This document shows positions 50,154 through 58,967 of a stretch of 64,000 nucleotides of DNA, piece after piece. Source of the DNA: Aristaeella lactis (GTDB lineage Bacteria; Bacillota; Clostridia; Christensenellales; Aristaeellaceae); NCBI RefSeq assembly GCF_018118585.1, contig NZ_CP069421.1:310001-374000 (forward strand), given 5' to 3'. The translations under genes and the position numbers were made by a program. The notes under the pieces were generated by a model that was not told the DNA's origin, did no database searches, and saw nothing but the letters and a program-made list of their open reading frames with translations. Position 1 is the stretch's first letter. Every line of letters starts with the position of its first letter.

Positions 50154-51152
50154 ATGAGAAAACTGACAACCCTGATGATGACCATTGTGATGCTGCTGTG
50201 CAGCTTGTGCCTGCCGGCCCTGGGAGAGCCGGCTGTGGAGGAAGATACTTCCGCGATTATCCCGTATCGTTTCGCGACGGCTGAAGAAGGCCGGGAACTG
50301 ATGCTTTCCAATGAGGAATACTTTGAGGGAATCAATGCCAACAAGATCGCGTACATTATGAAGAACGATTCTTCCACCCTGGAAGACTACAAGGCGTTCT
50401 GCGCGGAACAGGTGCTGGACTGGACAGACGCGGAGAAGGAAATGATCAGCCGCTGCATGGAAAAGGTGGAGCAGGCTTTCATCCGGAACGGCTGGACAGT
50501 GCCGCCGCTGGAGACCATTGTGTTTATCAGGACAACCATGAAGGAGGAAGGTGATGCCGCCGGGTACACCCACGGCACGCAGATTTACCTGACAGAGCTG
50601 CTGAAACATCTTGCCGAGATGCCGCCGGAAATTGTGGACACACAGATCACGACCATCCTGGCCCATGAACTGTTCCACTGCCTGACCCGGTGCAATCCTG
50701 ACTTCAGGAAGGATATGTATTCCATTATCCACTTCACTGTGGAGGAGGATGATTACAAGCTGCCGGACTCCGTGTGGGAATACTACATTGCCAATCCGGA
50801 TGTGGAACACCATAACGCCCATGCCACCTTTATGATCGATGGCAAGGAAACGGAATGCTACGCCGCCTATGTGACCACGAAGCATCTGGAGAATGAAGAA
50901 GACAACTTTATGGTTTTCGGTACGACAGCACTGGTGCCGGTGGACGGAACGGACATCTGGTACACGCCAGACAAGGCTTCCAATTTTGATGAGGTGTTCG
51001 GAACCAATACGGGCTATGTGATCGACCCGGAAGAATGCCTGGCGGACAATTTCTGCTACGCGGTTGTCTTCGGGGACAAGGGCCCGGAAGGAAACGGATA
51101 TCCGAATCCGGAGATCATAGAAGCGATAGGAGAATACCTGAAGGGAAACTGA
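50154..51152 (+). CDS. Exported zinc metallopeptidase-like protein
   Basis: A 332-residue protein with a signal peptide (MRKLTTLMMTIVMLLCSLCL, cleavage near LPALGEP, residue 25). The zinc motif ILAHELFHCLTR (His171, Glu172, His175) and a later DPEECLADNFCYAV (about 295-308), where Glu could be the third ligand, make a gluzincin-like site. Residues 52-100 are helical. No family name is certain; the pattern resembles uncharacterised Firmicutes peptidases. It is monocistronic and ends at a composite repeat element. Confidence 0.75.
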   Translation: MRKLTTLMMTIVMLLCSLCLPALGEPAVEEDTSAIIPYRFATAEEGRELMLSNEEYFEGINANKIAYIMKNDSSTLEDYKAFCAEQVLDWTDAEKEMISRCMEKVEQAFIRNGWTVPPLETIVFIRTTMKEEGDAAGYTHGTQIYLTELLKHLAEMPPEIVDTQITTILAHELFHCLTRCNPDFRKDMYSIIHFTVEEDDYKLPDSVWEYYIANPDVEHHNAHATFMIDGKETECYAAYVTTKHLENEEDNFMVFGTTALVPVDGTDIWYTPDKASNFDEVFGTNTGYVIDPEECLADNFCYAVVFGDKGPEGNGYPNPEIIEAIGEYLKGN

Positions 51153-51309
51153 ATTCAATTCAGAATTCAGAATTCAGAATTCAGAATGGTGGAAGGAATC
51201 GGACCCTGCGGGTCCGATTCCTTTGATTATATGGACCTCCGGTCTGCCGATGAAATGCTTTTGTTGAATCGTGCGGGCGATTTGGACCGGGGAACCGTCC
51301 CTCCGGTCC
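51151..51309. repeat. Composite element copy 3 and CCGTCCC variant palindrome
   Basis: AATTCAATTCAGAATTCAGA tract (51152-51186), GGTGGA (51188-51193), perfect stem GGAATCGGACCC (51195-51206) / GGGTCCGATTCC (51210-51221), then TTTGATT. A GGACCGGGGAACCG / TCCCTCCGGTCC variant follows at 51284-51309. The rest of the gap to 51456 holds the glgA promoter. Confidence 0.85.
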
Positions 51310-51378
51310 GCGTCCCTATCGTTCCAAAGAATTCGGAATAGTCTGTTACGGATTCTTTTATTCCGGCTGTAATTCTGT

Positions 51379-51384
51379 TATAAT
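51379..51384 (+). promoter_or_regulatory. glgA -10 box and leader
   Basis: TATAAT at 51379-51384; the -35 region is weak (TTTTAT). The 60 base leader contains a small hairpin CGGGT-CAGGCAGA-ACCCG and then AAAAAGGAGG before the glgA start. Confidence 0.6.
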
Positions 51385-51456
51385 ATCATCAAAGAGCCTC
51401 GGGTCAGGCAGAACCCGGGCAGCAACTGTGATCTCTGAAAAAGGAGGAAAAGGACC

Positions 51457-52917
51457 ATGGCTGAGAAACGCAGAATAGCCTTTGTCGGATCAGAGTGTTA
51501 TCCTTTTGTGAAGACGGGCGGTCTGGGTGACGTAATGTACGCGCTTCCCCGTGCCCTTGTCAGCGAAGGATGCGAAGTACGGGTCATTCTTCCGCTGTAT
51601 GCCTGTATCCACCAGAAATACAAAGAGAATATGGAATACAAAGGCTCCTTTATGATGGACCAGACCGCGGACGGCAGGAGCTTCTTCGTGGGCATCATGG
51701 AGCTGGAAATGGACGGCGTGATCTACGACTTTGTCGAGAACCGGGAGTTCTTCGACTGGGGCAATCCCTATACGGGCCTGTGGGAAGATATTCCGAAGTA
51801 CTGCTTCTTCTCCAAGGCGTCCCTGGCGATCCTGAACTACCTGGACTGGGCGCCGGACGTGATCCACTGCCATGACTGGCAGGCAAGCCTTGTACCCCTG
51901 TACCTGCGGACCAAGTTCTGGGCCACAGCGGTGGGCAAGGCAAAGACAGTGCTGACCATCCACAATCTCCGGTTCCAGGGGATCTGCTCCATTGAGCACC
52001 TGAAATACTGGTCCGGCCTGCGGGACGATCTGTTTGACTATCCGGTCCTCAAGCACAACGAGGCGGAAGCCAATATGTTCAAGGGCGGCCTGGCCTTCGC
52101 GACCCGGATCACCACGGTGAGCGAAACCTACGCGAAGGAAATCCAGACCCCGGCCTTCGGCGAGGGACTGGACGCGCACCTGCGCTATCACAGCCCGAAG
52201 CTGAGCGGCATTGTCAACGGCATCGACGTGGAGCAGTGGGATCCGGCGAAGGATACCCTGCTGGCGGCGCAGTATGACGTGGACAGCGCGGTGGAACAGA
52301 AGAAGGAAAACAAGCGCGCCTTGCAGGAACGCCTGGGCCTTGACCAGGACGGCCGCAAGATGCTGATCGGCCTGGTTTCCCGCCTGACGGACCAGAAGGG
52401 CCTGGATCTGGTGGATGCCATCTTCCCGAAGGTCATTGACGGGAACACCCAGGTGGTTGTCCTGGGCACCGGCGATCCCCGGTATGAGAATGCCTTCCGC
52501 TGGTTTGAAAGCCAGTATAAGGGAACTGTTTGTTCCTATATCAGCTATGACGAGCCCCTGGCTCACCTGATCTACAGCGGCGCGGATGCCTTCCTGGTTC
52601 CCAGCCTGTTCGAGCCCTGCGGCCTGACACAGCTGATCGCCATGCGCTACGGCACGGCGCCCATCGTCCGGGAGACCGGCGGCCTGAAGGATACGGTGCA
52701 GCCCTTCCGCGGAGACGCGAACGAGGGGAACGGATTCACCTTTGACAAGTATGACGCGAACCTGCTGCTGGATGCCATCAACCAGGCCAAGACGGTATTC
52801 TTCACGAACCGGGGCGCCTGGGATGAGATGGTCCGGCGGAACATGCGGAAGGACGTGTCGTGGGAACAGTCGGCGAAGAAGTATATGAGTGTTTATGATG
52901 AGACCATAAACGGGTAA
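51457..52917 (+). CDS. glgA: Glycogen synthase
   Basis: A 486-residue GT5 enzyme that adds glucose from ADP-glucose to glycogen. The N-terminal KTGGLGDVMYALP binds ADP-glucose; VIHCHDWQASLVPLYL and LTIHNLRFQG follow; the C-terminal half has SRLTDQKGLDLVDAI and the catalytic FEPCGLTQLIAMRYGT (E-x7-E type). Length is normal. It starts after a GGAGG site with its own promoter. No other glg gene is in the window, so the pathway is scattered. Confidence 0.96.
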   Translation: MAEKRRIAFVGSECYPFVKTGGLGDVMYALPRALVSEGCEVRVILPLYACIHQKYKENMEYKGSFMMDQTADGRSFFVGIMELEMDGVIYDFVENREFFDWGNPYTGLWEDIPKYCFFSKASLAILNYLDWAPDVIHCHDWQASLVPLYLRTKFWATAVGKAKTVLTIHNLRFQGICSIEHLKYWSGLRDDLFDYPVLKHNEAEANMFKGGLAFATRITTVSETYAKEIQTPAFGEGLDAHLRYHSPKLSGIVNGIDVEQWDPAKDTLLAAQYDVDSAVEQKKENKRALQERLGLDQDGRKMLIGLVSRLTDQKGLDLVDAIFPKVIDGNTQVVVLGTGDPRYENAFRWFESQYKGTVCSYISYDEPLAHLIYSGADAFLVPSLFEPCGLTQLIAMRYGTAPIVRETGGLKDTVQPFRGDANEGNGFTFDKYDANLLLDAINQAKTVFFTNRGAWDEMVRRNMRKDVSWEQSAKKYMSVYDETING

Positions 52918-53312
52918 TTCATAATTCACAATTCATAATTCATAATTATGGGCTGTGAAGCAAGGTTGCCTTCAGACAGGGTTGTTTCACTCTGAATCCG
53001 TGGGAGATCTCCCCGCAACCTCAATCAATACACTGCTCCCTTGGAGCGGTCGCATTGCTCGTTTCGGTTGACTCGTTCGTCTCATTTCGGCTTCGCCGAC
53101 AGCCCACTGGGCTGACATTCGGCTCGCTCCCCACTTCGCCTGCGGCTCCGGTCGAGATGACAATGGGAGGGGCGTGTGCCTGCGGACAATGATGTCCTAA
53201 TTAGACCCCGGAAGAGATCTCTCCACGCGGCCGCAGGCGGCCTTGGTCGAGATGACATCTGAGGTTTTGGTATACTAATAATTCTGAATTCTTAATTCTG
53301 AATTCTGAATTG
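52918..53312. repeat. Repeat-filled gap between glgA and rnz
   Basis: ATTCATAATTCACAATTCAT-type repeats directly at the glgA stop (52916-52947), a long composite GATGACA-family element (about 52997-53164, with internal small inverted repeats such as TTGGAGCG/CGCTCC types), a second copy (53209-53260, GAGATCTCTCCACGCGGCC ... GTCGAGATGACA) and an AATTCTGAATTCTTAATTCT tract (53276-53311). No gene or terminator is apparent. Confidence 0.75.
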
Positions 53313-53332
53313 GATTTTTGGGAGGAAAGGAC

Positions 53333-54274
53333 ATGATGGAATTCTGCACCCTCGGGACCGGGGGAACGCTTCCTATTCCGGAGCGGGCACTTTCCTCCCT
53401 GTATGTACGGGTGAACGGACGCAGTCTCCTGATCGACTGCGGGGAAGGCACCCAGGTGGGGATCCGCAAGTTAGGCTGGGGATTCCGCTGCCTGGACGGC
53501 ATGCTGCTAACCCATTATCACGGAGATCACTGCACGGGCATTGCGGGACTCCTGCTGAGCCTGGAGAAGGCAGGACGGGATGAACCCTTCCACATCTGGG
53601 GACCGCGGGGTCTCAAGCGCGTGGTGGAGGGACTGTGTGTCATTGTGCCGCCGCTTTCCTTTGCGGTGCACCTGCATGAGATGCCCGCAGAGGGCGGGGA
53701 GATCGAACTGATCGGCCTGAAAATCCGGGCTTTCCCGGTGAACCACGGCGGCATTCCCTGCTTCGGCTACCGGATGTTCCTGCCCCGGGGCGCGGTCTTC
53801 GATCCTGAAAAGGCAAAGGCCCTGGAGGTTCCCATGGCGGACTGGAAACGCCTGCAGCAGGGCGAAACCGTACGGATAGGCGGCAGGCGGGTTACCCCGT
53901 CGGATGTGACCGGCGCGGAACGGAAGGGGATCACGCTGGTGTTCTCCACGGACACCCGTCCCTGCGAAACGCTGGACAAGTACTGCGCGGACGCGGATCT
54001 GCTGATCCTGGAGGGCATGTACGGCACCGAGGAAAAGATGCCGCAGGCCCTTAAAAACCATCATATGCTTTACAGGGAAGCGGCGGAGATTGCCCGGAAA
54101 ACACAGCCGGGCGGCCTGCTGCTGACCCATTTCAGCACCAGTATTGAGGATCCGGAGGAATATATTCCGGAGACCCGGACAATCTTTGAAAGGACCTGGG
54201 CAGCGAAGGACGGGGAAACCGTCACCCTGCGCTACCCGGAAGGCAGCGAAAAAGCATGGACCAGTTTGTCCTGA
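53333..54274 (+). CDS. rnz: Ribonuclease Z (MBL fold)
   Basis: A 313-residue metallo-beta-lactamase fold protein. The zinc motif is [13 protein letters not shown] (HxHxDH), with [11 protein letters not shown] and LLLTHFSTS further on, which match the tRNA 3'-processing RNase Z group. The enzyme cuts tRNA precursors after the discriminator base. The ATG at 53333 has GGAGG seven bases upstream; a second ATG follows directly. Its last 19 bp overlap uvrB, so the two are coupled. Confidence 0.9.
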   Translation: MMEFCTLGTGGTLPIPERALSSLYVRVNGRSLLIDCGEGTQVGIRKLGWGFRCLDGMLLTHYHGDHCTGIAGLLLSLEKAGRDEPFHIWGPRGLKRVVEGLCVIVPPLSFAVHLHEMPAEGGEIELIGLKIRAFPVNHGGIPCFGYRMFLPRGAVFDPEKAKALEVPMADWKRLQQGETVRIGGRRVTPSDVTGAERKGITLVFSTDTRPCETLDKYCADADLLILEGMYGTEEKMPQALKNHHMLYREAAEIARKTQPGGLLLTHFSTSIEDPEEYIPETRTIFERTWAAKDGETVTLRYPEGSEKAWTSLS

Positions 54275-56277
54275 AGGCGCCCTATGCGCCTTCCGGAGAC
54301 CAGCCCCAGGCCATAGAGGCCCTGGCGGCAGGCATCAAGGCGGGACTGAAGGATCAGATCCTGCTGGGCGTCACAGGAAGCGGCAAGACCTTCACCATGG
54401 CCTCCGTCATTGAGAAGGTACAGAAGCCCACCCTTGTCATAGCCCACAACAAGACCCTCGCCGCACAGCTGTGCAGCGAGCTGAAGGCATTTTTCCCGGA
54501 CAGCCGGGTGGAATACTTCGTCAGCTATTATGATTATTACCAGCCGGAAGCGTACATCGCTTCCTCGGATACCTATATCGAAAAAGACGCCTCTATCAAC
54601 GATGAGATCGACCGCCTGCGCCATTCCGCCACGGCGGCGCTGCGGGAACGGAAAGACGTTATCATTGTTGCTTCCGTGAGCTGCATTTACTCCATGGGCG
54701 ATCCCAGCGAGTATGAAGGACAGATGATCTCCCTGCGCCCGGGCATGGAATACAGCCGGGCAAAGCTGATCCGGGACCTGATCGATATCCAGTATGAACG
54801 GAATGACGTGGAATTTGACCGGGGCACCTTCCGGGTTCGCGGGGACGTGATCGAGATCATCCCTGCCGGTGAAAACCAGAAGGCCTTGCGGGTGGAACTG
54901 TTCGGGGACGAGATTGAGCGCATTTCCGTGATTGAGGCGGTCAGCGGCCACGCCCTGGCCACGCTGGAGCATGCCGCGCTTTTCCCGGCCACCCACTACG
55001 CCACGGACCCGGCCCATATGGAGGAGCACATCGGGGAGATCGAGCAGGACCTGGCGAAACGGATTGAGGAATTCGAGTCCGCCGGAAAGCTGCTGGAGGC
55101 CCAGCGGATCGCCCAGCGTACCCGCTATGATATTGAGATGATGCGGGAGATCGGCTACTGCCAGGGAATTGAGAACTACTCCCGATACTTTGACGGCCGG
55201 AAACCCGGGGACGCGCCCTATACGCTGCTGGATTACTTCACCGGGGACTTCCTGGTGATGATCGACGAAAGCCACGTGACCGTGCCCCAGATCCGTGCCA
55301 TGTACAACGGTGACCGGGCCCGGAAGAACACGCTGGTGGACTACGGCTTCCGCCTTCCTTCCGCCTTTGACAACCGGCCGCTGCTCTTTGAGGAGTTTGA
55401 GAAGCGGATCGGCCAGACCATCTTTGTTTCCGCCACGCCCGGCCCTTACGAGCGGGAGCGGGCACAGCAGGTGGTGGAGCAGATCATCCGGCCCACGGGC
55501 CTGCTGGATCCGGAGGTGATCCTGCGTCCGGCCACCGGCCAGGTGGATGACCTGGTGGGCGAGATCCGCAAGGTGACGGAGAAGGGCGAGCGGGTGCTGG
55601 TGACCACGCTTACCAAGCGCATGGCGGAAAGCCTGACCGAGTACCTGAAGGAACTGGACATCAAGGTACGCTACCTGCACAGCGATATCCAGACCATGGA
55701 ACGGATGGAACTGCTGCGGGACCTGCGGCTGGGCGAGTTTGACGTACTGGTGGGTATTAACCTGCTGCGGGAAGGCCTGGACCTGCCGGAGGTCGCCCTG
55801 GTGGCGATCCTGGACGCGGACAAGGAAGGCTTCCTGCGCAGTGAAACCTCCCTGATCCAGACCATCGGCCGGGCAGCCCGGAACGTGGACGGACGGGTGA
55901 TCCTGTACGGCGACCAGCTGACGGAGAGCATGGCGAAGGCTATGTCGGAAACCAACCGCCGCCGGGCCCTGCAGGAGGAATACAACCGGGTGAACGGGAT
56001 TACGCCGGAGAGCGTGCGCAACGCGATCCGCAGCGTGCTTGAGATCACACGCAAGGTGGAGGAAACTGCCCCCGCCGCGTTGAATGAAGAAGAACGGGCC
56101 GCGCTGATGCGCCAGATTGAGGAAGAGATGCTGTCCGCGGCCAAGGAACTGGAATTCGAACGGGCCGCGAAGCTGCGTGACAGGCTGCTGGAGCTCCGGG
56201 GCGAAGCCCCCATGAAGGATGACAACCAGAGCCGGCGGCACAGACGAAGGGAGAGGACAAGAAAGAGTGAACACTGA
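54256..56277 (+). CDS. uvrB: Excinuclease ABC subunit B
   Basis: A 673-residue DNA repair helicase-like protein of standard length. Walker A is [13 protein letters not shown] near residue 36, the beta-hairpin is [14 protein letters not shown]-like ([15 protein letters not shown]), and [15 protein letters not shown], together with the C-terminal UVR coiled coil ([25 protein letters not shown]), completes the set. It loads onto damaged DNA from UvrA and recruits UvrC. It starts inside the rnz end and its stop overlaps the next small gene by 11 bp. No uvrA or uvrC is in the window. Confidence 0.97.
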   Translation: MDQFVLKAPYAPSGDQPQAIEALAAGIKAGLKDQILLGVTGSGKTFTMASVIEKVQKPTLVIAHNKTLAAQLCSELKAFFPDSRVEYFVSYYDYYQPEAYIASSDTYIEKDASINDEIDRLRHSATAALRERKDVIIVASVSCIYSMGDPSEYEGQMISLRPGMEYSRAKLIRDLIDIQYERNDVEFDRGTFRVRGDVIEIIPAGENQKALRVELFGDEIERISVIEAVSGHALATLEHAALFPATHYATDPAHMEEHIGEIEQDLAKRIEEFESAGKLLEAQRIAQRTRYDIEMMREIGYCQGIENYSRYFDGRKPGDAPYTLLDYFTGDFLVMIDESHVTVPQIRAMYNGDRARKNTLVDYGFRLPSAFDNRPLLFEEFEKRIGQTIFVSATPGPYERERAQQVVEQIIRPTGLLDPEVILRPATGQVDDLVGEIRKVTEKGERVLVTTLTKRMAESLTEYLKELDIKVRYLHSDIQTMERMELLRDLRLGEFDVLVGINLLREGLDLPEVALVAILDADKEGFLRSETSLIQTIGRAARNVDGRVILYGDQLTESMAKAMSETNRRRALQEEYNRVNGITPESVRNAIRSVLEITRKVEETAPAALNEEERAALMRQIEEEMLSAAKELEFERAAKLRDRLLELRGEAPMKDDNQSRRHRRRERTRKSEH

Positions 56278-56425
56278 AACGAAGAAAAGCGGAAAAAGGA
56301 TCTGGTTTGCGCCGCTGCTGCTTTCTCTGCCGTTCCTGGCGGTGATTATTCTCGCTGCGGTCCGCTTCGGGCCGACGGTGATCAAGCTGATCAGCGTTGC
56401 GATCAAGGCGGCGGTGGTATCATGA
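56267..56425 (+). CDS. Tiny single-pass membrane protein in the uvrB operon
   Basis: A 52-residue protein from a GTG start at 56267, ten bases after [27 protein letters not shown] and one long helix, ending IKAAVVS. It overlaps uvrB by 11 bp and the next gene by 4 bp (ATGA), which supports real translation. Basic N-terminus suggests an inside orientation. No family recognised; likely partner of the following membrane protein. Confidence 0.65.
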   Translation: MNTETKKSGKRIWFAPLLLSLPFLAVIILAAVRFGPTVIKLISVAIKAAVVS

Positions 56426-57270
56426 AGAAAGTGATTCTTTGGATCCTGGCGTTTGCGCTGACAGGTACGCTGCTGCTCTCCTGTGTCTGCCTGATCGGCC
56501 GCCAGGTAATCGCTCCCGGCCTGCAGGAGGACGGAGCGCAGGTTTCGGACGAGGTGATCCGGGAGGAAAAGGAACTGGCCCGGCAGCGTATTACGGAACT
56601 GGCGGACCTCTACGGGTTTACCGCGGAGCCGGTGATCGAGTTTGTGGATGAGGAGACCCTGCGGGGGCTGCATAAAGAAGCATCCCAATGGTACAGCAGG
56701 ATCCTGACCAGCGGAAAAGCCGGTGAGGACGTTGAGTGGAACCCGGAAGGCCTGGAGGAGATCTTCGCGAAGGATCCGGCCATTACGGCGCTGGAACGGG
56801 ATGAAGCGGAATCCATGGTGATCAACTGCACGGCGGAAGTGCGCAGGAGCATGCTCCGTATGGTTCTGCCCATGCGGCAGCAGGTGATCGGCATCGGCCT
56901 GCAGATGGCGGCCAAAAAGGTGGACATCGCGAACCTGCTGGAGTTCTTTGCCGGAACGCCCTGGGCCCTGCTCGCGGTCAGCGCCTTTATTGCCGGCCTG
57001 ATCGCCCTGATAGCCGGAAGGGTCCGCGCTTCCCTGAAGTATATCGGTTCCGCACTGGGCGCCGCGGCTATCGTGCTGGCGGCACTGGTAATCCTGTACC
57101 TGACCGCGGGAATTCAGTCCATGATCCGGGAGGCGTCCGCAGGACTGACCATCCAGTATCAGGACGTGGCTTCCGGCTCGTTTATGCTGACCGGTGTGCT
57201 GGCGGCTGTGCTGCTGGCGGGCTGCGCTGTGTGCCTTGTGCTGGGCCGGAAGTATGAGGCAAAGGCATGA
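56422..57270 (+). CDS. Membrane protein with an extracellular helical domain
   Basis: A 282-residue protein: one N-terminal helix (residues 4-27), a charged soluble helical region (about 40-165) and three C-terminal helices (about 180-200, 210-235 and 248-272). The soluble part has no catalytic motif (QRITELADLYGFTAEPVIEF). I do not recognise the family. It is linked by ATGA overlaps both to the tiny gene before and to the phosphoesterase after, so the three probably act together. Confidence 0.75.
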   Translation: MKKVILWILAFALTGTLLLSCVCLIGRQVIAPGLQEDGAQVSDEVIREEKELARQRITELADLYGFTAEPVIEFVDEETLRGLHKEASQWYSRILTSGKAGEDVEWNPEGLEEIFAKDPAITALERDEAESMVINCTAEVRRSMLRMVLPMRQQVIGIGLQMAAKKVDIANLLEFFAGTPWALLAVSAFIAGLIALIAGRVRASLKYIGSALGAAAIVLAALVILYLTAGIQSMIREASAGLTIQYQDVASGSFMLTGVLAAVLLAGCAVCLVLGRKYEAKA

Positions 57271-57983
57271 AAAGACAACTGACGGAATACACCTTCCGCT
57301 CGGAAAAGATAGAACGCCCGCTACGGCTGGCAGTGGCGGCGGATATTCACAGCTCGCCCTTTGAAGACGTGCTGGAGGAGTTTGCCCGCTGCGACGCGGT
57401 GCTGATTCCCGGTGACCTGGTGGACCGCCACCGCCGGAACAACGAGAACGCGTATCGCTTCCTGGAAGCCGCTCCGGAGTGTGCCCCGGTGTTTTATTCC
57501 ATCGGCAATCACGAAAGGAAATTCCGGGACAGGGCAGCGTACCTGGAAAAGGTGAAGGCCAGCAAGGTGACCCTGCTGGACAATGAGAGCATCTCCTTTA
57601 TGGGGATCCGCATCGGCGGCCTTTCCAGCGTAAAGGAAAAGCAGCCGGACCTGGCTTTCCTGGACCGGTTTGAGAAGGAGGAGGGCTACAGACTCCTGCT
57701 GTGCCACCACCCGGAGGTATACCGGGATTTCGTGTCCGGACGGGATATTGACCTGACCCTTGCCGGTCATGCCCACGGCGGGCAGATCCAGATCGCGGGC
57801 CACGGACTGTATGCCCCCGGCCAGGGGCTTTTTCCGAAACTGACCCATGGCCTGTATGACGGCGGGAAACTGCTGGTTTCACGGGGAATGACCAACGGGG
57901 CGAAACCGCGGATTCCGCGGATCGGAAATCCCTGCGAGCTGATCATACTGAATCTTGTTAACACTTCCGGGTCTGGTAAGTGA
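57267..57983 (+). CDS. Metallophosphoesterase (calcineurin-like)
   Basis: A 238-residue phosphoesterase. Metal ligands are in VAADIHSS (Asp, His), VLIPGDLVDRH (GD), SIGNHERK (GNH), LLCHHPEVY and LAGHAHGGQIQI (GHxHGGQ). The absence of a signal peptide suggests a cytoplasmic or membrane-associated role; YkuE/LpxH-like relatives act on lipids or nucleotides. The stop TGA falls inside the first GTGAAAT spacer of a hairpin array. It is the last gene of the rnz-uvrB run. Confidence 0.88.
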   Translation: MKRQLTEYTFRSEKIERPLRLAVAADIHSSPFEDVLEEFARCDAVLIPGDLVDRHRRNNENAYRFLEAAPECAPVFYSIGNHERKFRDRAAYLEKVKASKVTLLDNESISFMGIRIGGLSSVKEKQPDLAFLDRFEKEEGYRLLLCHHPEVYRDFVSGRDIDLTLAGHAHGGQIQIAGHGLYAPGQGLFPKLTHGLYDGGKLLVSRGMTNGAKPRIPRIGNPCELIILNLVNTSGSGK

Positions 57984-58068
57984 AATATGCCCTCCGGGCA
58001 TGTGAAATACTGGCTTCGCCAGTGTGAAATATCGCTTCGCGATGTGAAATGTTGGCTTCGCCAATGTG
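57980..58068. repeat. GTGAAAT-spaced hairpin array over the phosphoesterase stop codon
   Basis: Four hairpins with constant spacer GTGAAAT (57980, 58002, 58024, 58044): ATGCC-CTCCG-GGCAT (57987-58001), ACTGG-CTTCG-CCAGT (58009-58023), ATCGC-TTC-GCGAT (58031-58043), ATTGG-type GTTGG-CTTCG-CCAAT (58051-58065). Loops are mostly CUUCG, a very stable RNA loop. The phosphoesterase stop is at 57981-57983. The next small gene starts 27 bp later. Confidence 0.92.
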
Positions 58069-58094
58069 TTAAAGACTGAAAAGGAGTAAGGAAA

Positions 58095-58253
58095 ATGGAA
58101 CAGGAAGATCTGAAACTGCTTTTGGACTGGTTTGAGGAACATAAGGAAGACAAACTGAACTTTATCGCCAAGGAAGCGATCAAGCTGGAGGTCAAGCGGG
58201 CCAATACCGTCGGCGACCTGCTGGCTACGGCCCTGAAACTGCTGAAGAAATAA
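58095..58253 (+). CDS. Small helical protein, 52 residues
   Basis: ATG at 58095, with AAAGGAG ten bases upstream, reads 52 codons: MEQEDLKLLLDWFEEHKEDK then LNFIAKEAIKLEVKRANTVG and a final helix DLLATALKLLKK. It is strongly charged and amphipathic, likely two or three helices. The good ribosome site and normal codon use support it as a real gene. No family recognised. It lies between a hairpin array and the greA promoter and may be cotranscribed with the phosphoesterase. Confidence 0.6.
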   Translation: MEQEDLKLLLDWFEEHKEDKLNFIAKEAIKLEVKRANTVGDLLATALKLLKK

Positions 58254-58345
58254 GGGGTGAAGGGCCTTCCGCCGGTAACAGCCGGAGGAAGGGAGAGACG
58301 GATCGCCGGACACACAACGGGACACGGCTTTATCCCCGCAAAGCG

Positions 58346-58374
58346 TTGACAATTATAGAGGAAAAAGGTATAAT
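58346..58374 (+). promoter_or_regulatory. Perfect consensus promoter of greA
   Basis: TTGACA (58346-58351), 17 bp spacer, TATAAT (58369-58374): both boxes perfect, 86 bp before greA. Confidence 0.93.
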
Positions 58375-58397
58375 GCACTTCATCCTCAGAAGATCCT

Positions 58398-58434
58398 GAA
58401 ACACCTTGTACCGGGAGCGGAAGCAGGGTGTTTC
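58398..58434 (+). promoter_or_regulatory. greA leader hairpin, possible attenuator
   Basis: GAAACACC (58398-58405) pairs with GGTGTTTC (58427-58434) around a 21 base loop, and the 3' arm is followed by TCTTACT. It lies between the promoter and the ribosome site AAAGGAG. A terminator-like leader in front of a transcript-cleavage factor could give feedback; this is inference. Confidence 0.6.
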
Positions 58435-58459
58435 TCTTACTATGAAAGGAGTCCCCATC

Positions 58460-58936
58460 ATGGCTGAAGGAACGATCCTGACCGAAAGCGGTCTGAAGAA
58501 ACTCGAAGAAGAACTGGACTATCTCATTTCCGTTCGCCGGAACGAGATCAGCGAACAGATCGCCGTGGCCCGCGGTTTCGGTGACCTGAGTGAAAATGCC
58601 GAATACGACGAGGCCAAAAAGGAACAGGCCAAGGTGGAGGAGCAGATTACCCGCCTGCAGGCGACCATCCGCACCGCTACTGTTGTCGCGGATGACGAAA
58701 TCACCACTGAAAAGGTGTCCATCGGCACTGTCGTGAAGGTGAAGGACCTGGACGACGGCGAGACCTATGAGTATTCCATCGTGGGCGCGAATGAAGCGGA
58801 TCCCATGGAGAACAAGATCTCCAACGAGAGCCCTGTGGGTGCCGGACTGATCGGTATGAAGAAGAACCAGACCGCCACCATCGTGATCCCTGCCGGCACG
58901 CTCCGCTACAAGATCGTGTCTATCAAGAAGAACTAA
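58460..58936 (+). CDS. greA: Transcription elongation factor GreA
   Basis: A 158-residue protein of normal length. The N-terminal coiled coil is [16 protein letters not shown] then [31 protein letters not shown], including the acidic tip ([13 protein letters not shown]) that reaches into RNA polymerase. The C-terminal domain ends [21 protein letters not shown]. It rescues backtracked polymerase by transcript cleavage. The ATG at 58460 has AAAGGAG upstream. lysS follows 31 bp later, a common order in Firmicutes. Confidence 0.97.
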   Translation: MAEGTILTESGLKKLEEELDYLISVRRNEISEQIAVARGFGDLSENAEYDEAKKEQAKVEEQITRLQATIRTATVVADDEITTEKVSIGTVVKVKDLDDGETYEYSIVGANEADPMENKISNESPVGAGLIGMKKNQTATIVIPAGTLRYKIVSIKKN

Positions 58937-58967
58937 ACTGAACGAAACAGAGAAGGATGAAACCGAT

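Noticed and set aside
51379-51456. SRP RNA-like loop before glgA (GGGTCAGG ... GCAGCA)
   Set aside because: The words GTCAGG and GCAGC are there, but the GGAA tetraloop and the long outer stem of 4.5S/SRP RNA are missing, and the stretch is short enough to be a plain leader.
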